Shown here: piece by piece, positions 44,931 to 58,322 of the stretch
Layout of the letters: every line of letters begins with the position of its first letter
Numbering within the stretch: position 1 is the stretch's first letter
Source of the DNA: Isoetes taiwanensis
Taxonomy: Eukaryota > Streptophyta > Lycopodiopsida > Isoetales > Isoetaceae
Assembly: GCA_021234155.1 (NCBI GenBank)
Contig: JAJEKV010000112.1
Location: 184,001-248,000, forward strand
DNA length: 64,000 nt
Direction: 5' to 3'
The notes under the pieces: model-generated
What the model was told of the DNA's origin: nothing
The model's database searches: none
What the model saw: the letters and a program-made list of their open reading frames with translations, nothing else
Position numbers and translations under genes: made by a program

Positions 44931-47900
44931 GGGAAGTCTTGGCATTATGTCCTGAAAGACATAAAACATGTAAAAACATTTTTAGAATGCTCGACTACTT
45001 TCGATTACATACACAATTCGATCGAGGGGTTGTGTGGGCCGGGCTTGTAGATGTAGAACATGGTAGGGTCTACTTTTGTGAAAACGTAACTTCATGGTTT
45101 GATTTAGGCCACTTCACCCTCAAGAAAACTAGAGGGCAACATAAATGAACTTACATATTCTAAGGGATTATGTGAATATCCCAAAGAACAAGCATTACCA
45201 CCCAAAGACCTCTCAAGATAGGCCTCCCCTATTAAGAGCTCTTGTGTTCAAGTCTCCGGGGGTCCGGCTATATGTCTCATGGACGCCGCCAATGCGCAGA
45301 CGTAAAAGTACTATCTATCTATCTATTAAAAAGGTTCTTGGTGAATTGAATTCACCATGTTGTCCTAGGACATGGAAGTCTTCTTCCCTAAGCCATGCAC
45401 CAAATCTTTAAATAGTTTTTAAGCTCTTGCTGCCTTTCAAGCTAGAAATCTATCCTTGCATAATCGGAAGGCCACCCTTCAAGTCATGCCATTCATCCAA
45501 CGCATCATGAAGGTAATAACCTTCCTATCCTAAATAAGGGTCCTTCATTCCTTCTCTTCTTCAATATGTTTTTTATGTCTATGGCCGATTTTCAGTATCC
45601 CGACCCTTACGCCTGGCACAGCGTATACAATTCACCCTTTGGTTGTGACCTTTATTCAGTAGAGTCACCAATCCATTTACTCCTTTACGATTCGTTAACC
45701 GTCTTGTGGCTTCTAAGCCGCTATCTATATGCCCCTATGTTGTTAACCCACCTATCATTGGGGTTTATGATTCAACGTTGTCCTACATCCTAGAAATGCT
45801 AGTCATTACATTTCTCTGTCATCATGTTATGCCGTTGTTGTGGCATTCCAAATGACTTGGCATCTTCATCTATGGCCTAAGTCACCAAGTGAGCCTTCAT
45901 ATGAAACGTAAATTACCTGGAGACATCAAGGTGCCTCGCCCGGTATTTTGTGAGTCTTCCTACAATACCGACGTTTGACATAACCTAGGCTTGTATCGAT
46001 GTTCAAGCCCCGTATATTCTAACTTACACCTCCATGTAACCCATGGCATTCAGCTCTGTCTGATCCGGGTATAGATCATGTGAGAAATCTAGTTTTAGGT
46101 GTCTATGCAAAACATGTTCGAGCTTCTAGCAGGTAACTGCTATTTGCTACTCATCCTGGAATTGTACTATTGTACTATTCAACTCCATCATCTCGAGCTT
46201 TATTCTATGGGCCGTTGACATTTATTTCAAGTGCCAACTACAATATCATACCCTAGCATGCAACGGATTGACGGTCCTTTGCACATTTCGAACATATCTC
46301 CAAACCCTTCATCGGTAACTTTGGGGTACACTCGTCTTTCTCTCCCCATGTTGCCACTTAGATTGCCTCTCCAAGATGTTTATCGTATATGTACATAGTA
46401 TGTACCTAATAAACATATATCCTCATCCCAAAATGCTAGAGCTCTGCTCTAACTTAGCTAAAGTGTAATCTTGGTAGTTCTTTCGAACAAAACCCATTGC
46501 CTATATACCTTTATGACGTGGCTGAGCCACAGACTTCCCAAATGGACACTAGCCAACTCTATGTTGGAACGGTATATGCTGTCTACATTTGATAGGATCT
46601 CTAGCTATTTCAACCATTCCTTTAGTATCTGATGGTACTTTAACCCCGTACATAAACTATGATCCTTACACCGGATCATGCCATATGTCCAAAGGTTTCT
46701 ACCACAGTCGAAGGCCTTTTCGAAAGGTTCCTTCAGTTAAATATCCTTTGTCTCCTCAATGTCAATCATGCTTAGTCACAATTAACCTATTTTTCTTAAG
46801 TTATCATGTGGACTTCAGTTTTTGATCAGCTTCAAATGTTGTCGCCTTTGGCTCCCTCATAATGAAGCGGAGGCACTAAAACCTCCTGGTCTCTTAATAG
46901 GAAAACCCAATGTTCCAATCTTCGTTAGTAACCGCCATATGGTTATCCGATTCCTTACCCTCTTAAGAGTTTCAAAGTCATAATCTCTAAGGGGTCTATG
47001 CCTCAAGGCAATGGATCCCCCACTTTCTACTTCAGTATCTAGAATTGTTCCCCCGCGAGTAGGGTAACTCTTAGGATATATGGACTACTGGTCTATATAA
47101 TCTCACACCTTCTGATCTATATACCTTGTCTTGATTTTTATCGGGACTTGGAATTCCTATGTATTGCCCTCTTCTCGGTTATCCCTAAAGGTATAATCGC
47201 CAAAGTCATCGTGACTCCTTCTTTTTCTTCCATCGTGGGGACGCGATATTTGATACATCTTTTTATTCCCAAAACCGAATAGATGCTCTCAGCTTATAAC
47301 GCTAAAGTAATTCATTGGTATCTAGAACTTTCGAATAGTTAAGCTCTCATTTTCAGTTATTCCAATACCGTTCCAACCAATGCTAGACTTACTCTAGTTA
47401 TTTTCACTGATTTAAACTCTTCTCATCTCCCTTAGTACGACGTATCTAAGATAGTCAACTCTAACCATTCGGATAGCTTGAATGCTTATCTCTGGTAAAG
47501 CATACCTAGTCCAATATCTTTGTATATAAGCATATCATTATGCTGATTCTTTAAACCTTGTTAGGTAATATTTCACTTTGTACGAATATTGCTCATACTC
47601 CAGACTTTGATCTATTTACAGTGTCCCTCCAAATTCTCTATATTTGAAACATTGTTTACAACAACTCTCAAGCTCCATACCTTGTAGCGTTTACATGGTT
47701 GCGCCTGCTCCTACCAATTGTCGTCTTCTCTTGACCTTATGTGGAAACTACGTTCCACACTATTGTCCAGTCTGTTATATGGCATCCCCAGCAGACATAA
47801 GATGTGTCCATTTCCTTAATTTATATCATGCATAATCGTCATGCATTTGACCAACGTCATTAAGCGTATCCACGTGGCTACGTGGTCTTCTTAGTCGTTT

Positions 47901-48230
47901 ATAATCTTGCGTCTTTATTTCACACCTCAGGAACATCAATCTCCTTACGAAATGCAATATATGCGTAAATTCTTAATCCGTAGTTTATGGATCCGCATCC
48001 TCATACAACATTATTCTCTACCGTTCACCACCATTGTCGAAACCTACACTTCTAAAGTGATCTCCTTTCGTGATTGGGTACTTGTAATCCAGTTTCCACC
48101 TTAGTATAGTACCTCTCTAACGTGGTCTATGGCAGATAATCATACACCACTTTTACCTCACCTGCATGGTGCTATAGCAGTGTTGTTAAGTACGTCAAAA
48201 TCCGTGACGTTTTTTTTTTTTTTTTTTATA
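44931..48230. repeat. Block X, copy 1 (~3.3 kb)
   Basis: Near-identical to 51,341-54,649 and, as far as the window goes, to 63,699-64,000. The left edge is fixed at GGGAAGTCTTGGCATTATG, where similarity with the other copies begins; sequence to the left is unrelated. It contains a SINE-like segment near 45.2 kb but no recognisable protein on either strand. Frames shared between copies exist only because the DNA is nearly identical. The right end has an 18-20 T run (48,209-48,227). Confidence 0.9.
45199..45328 (+). mobile_element. SINE-like segment with (ATCT)n tail, in block X1
   Basis: A B-box-like GTGTTCAAGTCTCC at 45,244-45,257 lies in a tRNA-like context. The segment ends GCGCAGACGTAAAAGTACT followed by ATCT units (45,311-45,326). 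GACGTAAAA plus tetranucleotide repeats parallels the SINE at 10,925. The same segment recurs in X2, so it was amplified together with the block. Confidence 0.6.
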
Positions 48231-51200
48231 AGACATTTTTGGGTTTTTTATAAGGAAATGCTCACAGTCTAGAAGGCAGGGCAGCTGAACTCATAGGCCA
48301 TGAATAAATATCATGCTATTTACACTGTATTAAACCTAATGGTTGGAATACAAACTAGTATATGTAATTGACAATAAAGAGTTAAGGCATTATTGGTCTT
48401 TTTAGGCGTAAAATTGGAAATAGGGCTTTTGACGACCATCGTGAAGATGGGTGTGATTTCGGCATAGGCCATGGACTTGCTCACGCCTTTAGCAAAGAGA
48501 TAAGATACCGCCCCATGCATGACTCCGGTAATAGGTACACCTACTTTATCGGATTATATAGGGGCTTGCCTCAATTTGAAGCAGATGCATGCTGCCTGGG
48601 TCGCCTCCTTGATCCGCACATGACAAGGAAGAAAGGGGATTTGAATATGGCCACCGGAAAAAGGATGGTGAGGAAAAGAATGAGAGCGACTTCAAAAAGA
48701 TTTATCAATTTAGAAGCTGTTGTTAGGATAGCTTTGTTTCGAATGCCAAGAATGATGCTCGTAAATGCGGAACAATGCGGATGGAGATGCTCTTGGGTTG
48801 AAGGATAAAGGCAAATCACATCTTTGGATACCGTGAGAAGTGATGGTGACGAATCCAATTGCGGACATATGTGGGAACAATAATACCATGGACAATCGCC
48901 CATGATGGTGCAAGCATTGAAATTCCCATCAACACATCCGAGCTATTGTATCAACCAAGACGTCAAACTAAGGTTTGCAATGGTATTTGTGTTGATTTGT
49001 AATTATATGATGAGATTGGCAAAGAACGAGATCCGATAGTTGGGCTAAGAATGCAAGGATATTAATCTGAATATTATGGGTAATTACATTCTAACAGCAG
49101 ATCTGGATTATTTCTCTTCTTGATTGAATAGATTGCTATGAATACAATAATGGAGATTTACATTCTAACAGCAGATCTTGATATTTACTTGATTTAATAG
49201 GTTGCTATGAATATGATAATGTAGATTTAAAATCTCTGCAGATATGGTATGAGCATTTGCAGATGTAATTTGCAGATGTAGTTTGCTGCCTATATTGTAG
49301 ATCTAAGTGGATCTGCCCTGTTTAAGCAAGAGTAAAATTTGACTATAAATTCAGGCATCTTAAATCTAAATTATGATAGCAATGGCATTTAGTAATAATG
49401 CTATCAGATTTAGGAAGCTTACTTTAATGTTAATTTGTTTCGCGAATTGAATAATAGCAAGGTGATGGGGATAACCTCAAGGAAGCCCATGACACCGCTA
49501 TCCCATTCAATTACAACCATTCTAATGCTTGTCTCTTGTTTGTGGATGCAGCAATGGGCTTCCTTGCTACTTGTTATGTATTCTACCTAAGAAAATCTGA
49601 TATGAAGGAATGCTATGAAATATCCAGATCTGCTTTTTCTCAGATGGAAATAAACCTAAATCGACAAGTGATTGTAGGCAATGTAACATGAATATATTAG
49701 GTTTGTTGTTATGGACAAAGGTAAAATTCAGTTATGAACTTATTTGTGGATTATTGCATACATATGTACTAAAGATAAGTATTAATGATTAATTCCATAT
49801 GGTGAAAAATGATTCCATGTCAAGGCCATGACTTAAAGTGTACCTGTTTTTTTGTCTTGGGCTGCTAATTGATGCTAAGTACTTTCTTGCAAAGACTTTA
49901 CATGGTTAAAGGTCCGACCTGTTGGACAAAAGATGTGTCTTAAAGGTTTTTTCCTTAATTCGGTTATATGGTTTTACCATATACCTTGATGTGGTATCTT
50001 ACATTTTCGTGTACTTTTGTCATATTACTAAATTGTAATCATTCTCTTTTTAGGATTGTGAAGATGCTGACATATACAATCATTGGATCAAGGAATTATT
50101 GGCATTGGAGTATGATAAGTGCAAAATCATCAGTCCAAATTATGCAGTGCAAACTATCCTTGGGTGCATAAGGAACAAAGGTATCCACTCTTTTATCACA
50201 TTTAAAGAGGTAAACATGTTTGATAAGAATCTATCCCCCCGTCTCATACCCGGATTTAGCGGATGGTTTAAGATTTTCTAGCAGATGAAGAAAGTCAATT
50301 TTGAATACAATAAGTGCAAGGATTTGCTGAATAACCTTTATAATGAGATGAGCAGCATTATGTATCAGAGAACGTGTCAAGAAGATGAAGCTGCTATTAA
50401 ATTCGTCACGGGTATTATTGCCTTGGAAAAGGCAAATGATATTAAACCATTATCATTTGATAAGGAGTGGGTAAATCGAATGACAAAATCAGCAATATTA
50501 CCGATAATCGCCAGAATGCTTGTTTTCTAACCTTGATCTCATCGAAGAAGATCTAGGATCCACCAACTATAAGAAGGACGGCCTAGTAATCAATAAGGGG
50601 ACATCAGACTTTAACTACAGCAATGAAGATAGTGTCCCTGAATTAACCTTATCAAATTCTACCTGTTTTCCAGTTATTATCGAGCAAACTGTTGAAGGTT
50701 ATGCAGCAGTCCATGATAATGCAATATGGAGAAGTCAGAACTTCGGAGCTCTTGCTCCTATTGATTTAGAAACATGGATGGCCCTTGCTGGCATAACTAA
50801 GGAAGATATTTTGGCTGCAAAAAGTTCAGCTCTCAAGCTTGAGAAGACTTGCAGTATTCTGGATCCTGAGCTTCCATTCAATATGGAGTTTTTGGTCAAA
50901 CATGTATCAAAAAGGGACGTGCACTAGTTGGGCGTAAAGGGCACATGGCCTTCACAAACATTGAAAGGAATGACTATTACCTAAAGAGGATATGGAGGAC
51001 TCACTGCCCTTACTTCAGATGTCCATGTGAAAAAACCAAATTTACAAACAAGAAAAATGCAGAAGACAAGTGCAATTGCGGTATTATTTGGTTCGATCAG
51101 GGAATTTGGTTTCTTATCAATCACATGGAGATGATACATCCAGGAGCATCTCCTATGCTGAGAATGGTCATTCTTACAAAGTTATTGAATAATGTCTTAA

Positions 51201-51327
51201 AACCTGCTGTGATTGCGTATGCTTCATACCTGGAAGTCAGGGAAAACATGTTCAAAATGACTCTGGCATATGCCAATAATCCTGATTGCAGCCTAAAAAT
51301 GTTGTTTGGAAACAACAAAATGGCGGA
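48231..51327 (+). mobile_element. Block Y, copy 1: 3'-truncated retroelement copy
   Basis: Begins AGACATTTTTGGGTTTTTTA and matches Y2 (54,650-57,754) and Y3 (60,567-63,684) throughout. It stops after AACAAAATGGCGGA, where Y2 instead continues into the reverse-transcriptase part (Z). It then passes through AAGACAAAATGGC into block X2. Y3 has exactly the same truncation junction, so Y-trunc plus X was duplicated as one piece. Confidence 0.9.
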
Positions 51328-51364
51328 AAGACAAAATGGCGGGAAGTGCTGGCATTATGTCTGA
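50054..51364 (+). pseudogene. Cys/His-rich ORF of the Y element, copy 1 (broken)
   Basis: The exon begins after CTCTTTTTAG with GATTGTGAAG (DCEDADIYNHWIKELL). A TAG at 50,279 replaces the CAG of copies 2 and 3, and frames change near 50,470-50,530 and 50,905-50,945. The C-terminal part (50,945-51,364) retains HCPYFRCPCEKTKF...CNCG...HMEMIH and runs past the truncation into block X2. Several lesions coincide with CAG sites that differ between copies and may be sequencing errors. Confidence 0.7.
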
Positions 51365-54300
51365 AAGACATAAAACATGTAAAAACATTTTTAGAATGCT
51401 CGACTACTCAGTTACATACACAATTCGATCGAGGGACAGTTGTGGACGGGCTTGTAGATGTAGAACATGGTAGGGGTCTACTTTTTGTGAAAACGTAACT
51501 TCATGGTTTGATTTAGGCCACTTCACCCTCAAGAAACTAGAGGGCAACGCAAATGAACTTACATATTCTAAGGGATTATGTGAATATCCCAAAGAACAGT
51601 ACCACCCAAAGACCTCTCAAGATAGGCCTCCCCTATTAAGAGCTCTTGTGTTCAAGTCTCTGGGGGTCCGTCATATGTCCTCATGGACGCTGCCAATGCG
51701 ACAGACGTAAAAGTACTATCTATCTATCTATTAAAAAGGTTCTTGGTGAATTGAATTCACCATGTTGTCCTAGGACATGGAAGTCTTCTTCCCTAAGCCA
51801 TGCACCAAATCTTTAAATAGTTTTTAAGCTCTTGCTGCCTTTCAAGCTAGAAATCTATCCTTGCATAATCGGAAAGGCCACCCTTCAAGTCATGCCATTC
51901 ATCCAACGATCATGAAGGTAATAACCTTCCTATCCAGAAATAAGGGTCCTTCATTCCTTCTCTTCTTCAATATGTTTTTTATGTCTATGGCCGATTTTCA
52001 GTATCCCGACCCTTACGCCTGGCACAGCGTATACAATTCACCCTTTGGTTGTGACCTTTATTCAGTAGAGTCACCAATCCATTTACTCCTTTACGATTCG
52101 TTAACCGTCTTGTGGCTTCTAAGCCGCTATCTATATGCCCCTATGTTGTTAACCCACCTATCATTGGGGTTTATGATTCAACGTTGTCCTACATCCTAGA
52201 AATGCTAGTCATTACGTTTCTCTGTCATCATGTTATGCCGCTGTTGTGGCATTCCAAATGACTTGGCATCTTCATCTATGGCCTAAGTCACCAAGTGAGC
52301 CTTCATATGAAACGTAAATTACCTGGAGACATCAAGGTGCCTGCCTGGTATTTTGTGAGTCTTCCTACAATACCGACGTTTGACATAACCCAGGCTTGTA
52401 TCGATGTTCAAGCCCTGTATATTCTAACTTACACCTCCATGTAACCCATGGCATTCAGCTCTGTCTGATCCGGGTATAGATCATGTGAGAAATCTAGTTT
52501 TAGGTGTCTATGCAAAACATGTTCGAGCTTCTAGCAGGTAACTGCTATTTGCTACTCATCCTGGAATTGTACTATTGTACTATTCAACTCCATCATCTCG
52601 AGCTTTATTCTATGGGCCGTTGACATTTATTTCAAGTGCCAACTACAATATCATACCCTAGCATGCAACGGATTGACGGTCCTTTGCACATTTCGAACAT
52701 ATCTCCAAACCCTTCATCGGTAACTTTGGGGTACACTCGTCTTTCTCTCCCCATGTTGCCACTTAGATTGCCTCTCCAAGATGTTTATCGTATATGTACA
52801 TAGTATGTACCTAATAAACATATATCCTCATCCCAAAATGCTAGAGCTCTGCTCTAACTTAGCTAAAGTGTAATCTTGGTAGTTCTTTCGAACAAAACCC
52901 ATTGCCTATATACCTTTATGACGTGGCTGAGCCACAGACTTCCCAAATGGACACTAGCCAACTCTATGTTGGAACGGTATATGCTGTCTACATTTGATAG
53001 GGTCTCTAGCTATTTCAACCATTCCTTTAGTATCCGATGGTACTTTAACCCTCAGACATAAACTATGATCCTTACAACCGATCATGCCATATGTCCAAAG
53101 GTTTCTACCACAATCAAGGCCTTTTCAAAGGTTCCTTCAGTTAAATATCCTTTGTCTCCTCAATGTCAATCATGCTTAGTCACAATTAACCTATTTTTCT
53201 TAAGTTATCATGTGGACTTCAGTTTTTGATCAGCTTCAAATGTTGTCGCCTTTGGCTCCCTCATAATGAAGCGGAGGCACTAAAACCTCCTGGTCTCTTA
53301 ATAGGAAAACCCAATGTTCCAATCTTCGTTAGTAACCGCCATATGGTTATCCGATTCCTTACCCTCTTAAGAGTTTCAAAGTCATAATCTCTAAGGGGTC
53401 TATGCCTCAAGGCAACGGATCCCCCACTTTCTACTTCAGTATCTAGAATTGTTCCCCCGCGAGTAGGGTAACTCTTAGGATATATGGACTACTGGTCTAT
53501 ATAATCTCACACCTTCTGATCTATATACCTTGTCTTGATTTTTATCGGGACTTGGAATTCCTATGTATTGCCCTCTTCTCGGTTATCCCTAAAGGTATAA
53601 TCGCCAAAGTCATCGTACTCCTTCTTTTCTTCCATCAGGGGGACGCGATATTTGATACATCTTTTTATTCCCAAAACCGAATAGATGCTCTCAGCTTATA
53701 ACGCTAAAGTAATTCATTGGTATCTAGAACTTTCGAATAGTTAAGCTCTCATTTTCAGTTATTCCAATACCGTTCCAACCAATGCTAGACTTACTCTAGT
53801 TATTTTCACTGATTTAAACTCTTCTCATCTCCCTTAGTACGACGTATCTAAGATAGTCAACTCTAACCATTCGGATAGCTTGAATGCTTATCTCTGGTAA
53901 AGCATACCTAGTCCAATATCTTTGTATATAAGCATATCATTATGCTGATTCTTTAAACCTTGTTAGGTAATATTTCACTTTGTACGAATATTGCTCATAC
54001 TCCAGACTTTGATCTATTTACAGTGTCCCTCCAAATTCTCTATATTTGAAACATTGTTTACAACAACTCTCAAGCTCCATACCTTGCAGCGTTTACATGG
54101 TTGCGCCTGCTCCTACCAATTGTCGTCTTCTCTTGACCTTATGTGGAAACTACGTTCCACACTATTGTCCAGTCTGTTATATGGCATCCCCAGCAGACAT
54201 AAGATGTGTCCATTTCCTTAATTTATATCATGCATAATCGTCATGCATTTGACCAACGTCATTAAGCGTATCCACGTGGCTACGTGGTCTTCTTAGTCGT

Positions 54301-54649
54301 TTATAATCTTAAGGTCTTTATTTCACACCTCAGAACATCAATCTCCTTACGAAATGCAATATATGCGTAAATTCTTAATCCGTAGTTTATGGATCCGCAT
54401 CCTCATACAACATTATTCTCTACCGTTCACCACCATTGTCGAAACCTACACTTCTAAAGTGATCTCCCTTTCAGGAGCTGGGTACTTGTAATCCAGTTTC
54501 CACCTTAGTATAGTACCTCTCTAACGTGGTCTATGGCAGATAATCATACACCACTTTTACCTCACCTGCATGGTGCTATAGCAGTGTTGTTAAGTACGTC
54601 AAAATCCGTCACGTTAAAAAAGTTTTTTTTTTTTTTTTTTTTTTTTATA
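51341..54649. repeat. Block X, copy 2 (~3.3 kb)
   Basis: Collinear with X1 at an offset of 6,410 bases, differing by scattered indels, many at CAG/CTG. A T-run of about 24 bases (54,623-54,646) precedes block Y2. The SINE-like segment recurs at about 51,603-51,733, with its B box at 51,648-51,661 and an (ATCT)n tail at 51,716-51,731. Confidence 0.9.
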
Positions 54650-56478
54650 AGACATTTTGGGTTTTTATAAGGAAATGCTCACGCCTAGAAGGCGTGGCAA
54701 ACTGAACTCATAGGCCATGAATAAATATCATGCTATTTTTACATCAGATTAAACCTAATGGTTGGAATACAAACTAGTATATGTAATTGACAATAAAGAG
54801 TTAAGGCATTATTGGTCTTTTAGGGCCAGAAAATTGGAAATAGGGCTTTTTGACGACCATCAGGAAGATGGGTGTGATTTCGGGCATAGGCCATGGACTT
54901 GCTCACGCCTTTAGCAAAGAGATAAGATACCGGCCCCATGCATGACGGTAATAGGTACACCTACTTTATCGGATTATATAAGGGGCTTGCCTCAATTTGA
55001 AGCAGATGCATGCGGCCTTGGGCTGCTCCTTGATCCAGACATGACAAGGAAGAAAGGGGATTTGAATATGGCCAATTTAAAAAAGGATGGTCGAGGAAAA
55101 GAATGAGAGAGCTTCAAAAGATTTATCAATTTAGAAGCTGTTGTTAAGGATAGCTTTGTTCGGAATGCCAAGAATGATGCTCGTAAATGCAAAGAACAAT
55201 GCGATGGAGATGCTACCGGGTTGAAGGATAAAGGCAAATCCTGCTTTGGATACCGTGGAGAAGTGATGGTGACTAATCCAATTGCGCATATATGTGGGAA
55301 CAATAATACCATGGACAATCGCCCATGATGGTGCAAGCATTGAAATTCCCATCAACACATCCGAGCTATTGTATCAACAAAAGACGCCAAACTAAGGTTT
55401 GCAATGGTATTTGTGTTGATTTGTATTTATATGATGAGATTGGCAGCAACCAGATCTGATAGTTGGGCTAAGAATGCAAGGATATTAATCTGAATATTAT
55501 GGATAATTACATTCTAACAGCAGATCTGGATTATTTCTCTTCTTGATTGAATAGATTGCTATGAATACAATAATGGAGATTTACATTCTAACAGCAGATC
55601 TTGATATTTACTTGATTTAATAGGTTGCTATGAATATGATAATGTAGATTTAAAATCTCTGCAGATATGGTATGAGCATTTGCAGATGTAATTTGCAGAT
55701 GTAGTTTGCTGCCTATATTGTAGATCTAAGTGGATCTGCCTTGTTTGGCAGTAGAGTAAATATTTGACTATAGATTCAGGCATCTTAAATCTAAATTATG
55801 ATAGCAATGGCATTTAGTAATAATGCTATCAGATTTAGGAAGCTTACTTTAATGTTAATTTGTTTTTGCAATTGAATAATAGCAAGGTGATGGGGGATAA
55901 CCTCAAGGAAGCCCATGACACCTGCTATCCCATTCAATTACAACCATTCTAATGCTTGTCTCTTGTTTGTGGATGCAGGTAACAGGCTTCCTTGCTACTT
56001 GTTATGTATTCTACCTAAGAAAATCTGATATGAAGGAATGCTATGAAATATCCAGATCTGTTTTTTTGCATGGAAATAAACCTAAATCGACAGTGATTGT
56101 AGGCAATGTAACATGAATATACTCAGTTTGTTGTTATGGACAAAGGTAAAATTCAGTTATGAACTTATTTGTGGATTATTGCATACATATGTACTAAAGA
56201 TAAGTATTAATGATTAATTCCATATGGTGAAAAATGATTCCATGTCAAGGCCATGACTTAAAGTGTACCTGTTTTTTTGTCTTGGGCTGCTAATTGATGC
56301 TAAGTACTTTCTTGCAAAGACTGTACATGGTTAAAGGTCTGGACTGTTGGACAGTACAGGTCTTAAAGGTTTTTTTCCCTTAATTCAGTTATATGGTTTT
56401 ACCATATACCTTGATGTGGTATCTTACATTTTCAGGTACTTTTGTCATATTACTAAATTGTAATCATTCTCTTTTTAG

Positions 56479-57938
56479 GATTGTGAAGATGCTGACATAT
56501 ACAATCATTGGATCAAGGAATTATTGGCATTGGAGTATGATAAGTGCAAAATCATCAGTCCAAATTATGCAGTGCAAACTATCCTTGGGTGCATAAGGAA
56601 CAAAGGTATCCACTCTTTTATCACATTTAAAGAGGTAAACATGTTTGATAAGAATCTATCCCCTGTCTCATACCTCGGATTTAGCGGATGGTTTAAGATT
56701 TTCCAGCAGATGAAGAAAGTCAATTTTGAATACAATAAGTGCAAGGATTTGCTGAATAACCTTTATAATGAGATGAGCAGCATTATGTATCAGAGAACGT
56801 GTCAAGAAGATGAAGCTGCTATTAAATTCGTCACGGGTATTATTGCCTTGGAAAAGGCAAATGATATTAAACCATTATCATTTGATAAGGAGCTGGGTAA
56901 CTGCAATGACAAAATCAGCAATATTACTGATAATCAGCAGGAATGCTTGTTTTCTAACCTTGATCTCACTGAAGAAGATCTAGGATCCACCAACTATAAG
57001 AAGGACTGCCTAGTAATCAATAAGGGGCATCAGACTTTAACTACAGCAATGAAGATAGTGTCCCTGAATTAACCTTATCAAATTCTACCTGTTTTCCAGT
57101 TATTATCGAGCAAACTGTTGAAGGTTATGCAGCAGTCCATGATAATGCAATATGGAGAAGTCAGAACTTCGGAGCTCTTGCTCCTATTGATTTAGAAACA
57201 TGGATGGCCCTTGCTGGCATAACTAAGGAAGATATTTTGGCTGCAAAAAGTTCAGCTCTCAAGCTTGAGAAGACTTGCAGTATTCTGGATCCTGAGCTTC
57301 CATTCAATATGGAGTTTTTTGGTCAAACATGTATCAAAAGTGGACAGGCACTAGTTGGGCAGAAAGGGCACATGGCCTTCACAAACATTGAAAGGAATGA
57401 CTATTACCTAAAGAGGATATGGAGGACTCACTGCCCTTACTTCAGATGTCCATGTGAAAAAACCAAATTTACAAACAAGAAAAATGCAGAAGACAAGTGC
57501 AATTGCGGTATTATTTGGTTCGATCAGGGAATTTGGTTCCTTATCAATCACATGGAGATGATACATCCAGGAGCATCTCCTATGCTGAGAATGGTCATTC
57601 TTACAAGGTTATTGAATAATGTCTTAAAACCTGCTGTGATTGCGTATGCTTCATACCTGGAAGTCAGGGAAAACATGTTCAAAATGACTCTGGCATATGC
57701 CAATAATCCTGATTGCAGCCTAAAAATGTTGTTTGGAAACAACAAAATGGCGGATGTGGCGGAAAAAATGATTAAACCTGTCAAATTTTTGAAGAACAGT
57801 AATTCTGCAAACCAGAAAATGTTCGGGAGAAGTCAGATGTCGGCAAATACTCACGTAAATCAATTTTGCAAAGATGATCTCCCTAGGTTGCCACCTAGGA
57901 TCACTATGGATCCCAAAAGGCTGAAAGTACAAGCATGA
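56479..57938 (+). pseudogene. Cys/His-rich protein of the Y-Z element, copy 2 (one frameshift)
   Basis: The first segment (56,479-57,072) reads DCEDADIYNHWIKELLALEY, KVNFEYNKCKDLLNNLYNEM and NDIKPLSFDKELGN. A one-base loss near 57,028 (GGGGCATC here, GGGGACATC in copies 1 and 3) breaks the frame; coding resumes and runs to 57,938. The second segment holds HCPYFRCPCEKTKF, then KCNCGIIWFD and HMEMIHPG, a cluster of five Cys and three His residues spaced like a zinc-binding module. Its role could be RNA or DNA binding before the RT. The nearest RT exon starts at 58,323, so this may be the N-terminal part of a single polyprotein. I know no named domain that fits. Confidence 0.6.
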
Positions 57939-58322
57939 ATACTGGTACACTTTCTGCTTGCAATAATATGAAATGCAATGATGAGAACAGCATAACTAAA
58001 GGAGGCAACAAAGAAGTTTCTCTTGATGATAGCACTCCAAAAATCTTTGGACTATGTGGATGATTCTACATAGAATTCTGACATATTATTTGTCAGTTCT
58101 AACTTAAGCAAAATATGCTTACTAGTTGTGTTCTTTTGAACAAGAAATCTGACATATTTCTGGTCAGAACTATTTTAAGCAGAATATGCTTACTAAAGTA
58201 ATTGGACACATATCATGTCCTTAGCCATTTGGCAAAAACATTTTATCTTAATATACATCTTTTTTTGAAATTAGTGTTGCTTTGTGCAATTGAACAAAGT
58301 CTAACTAGAAATATTTTTGTAG

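Noticed and set aside
45566-52199. Near-identical ORF in X1 and X2 (PYAWHSVYNSPFGCDLY)
   Set aside because: The whole 3.3-kb blocks are near-identical, so sharing an ORF is not evidence of coding selection. No motif is present.
44931-54649. Block X as a long terminal repeat of the Y-Z element
   Set aside because: X does not bracket Y-Z (Z is followed by Y3), has no TG...CA ends with a primer site, and carries its own SINE.
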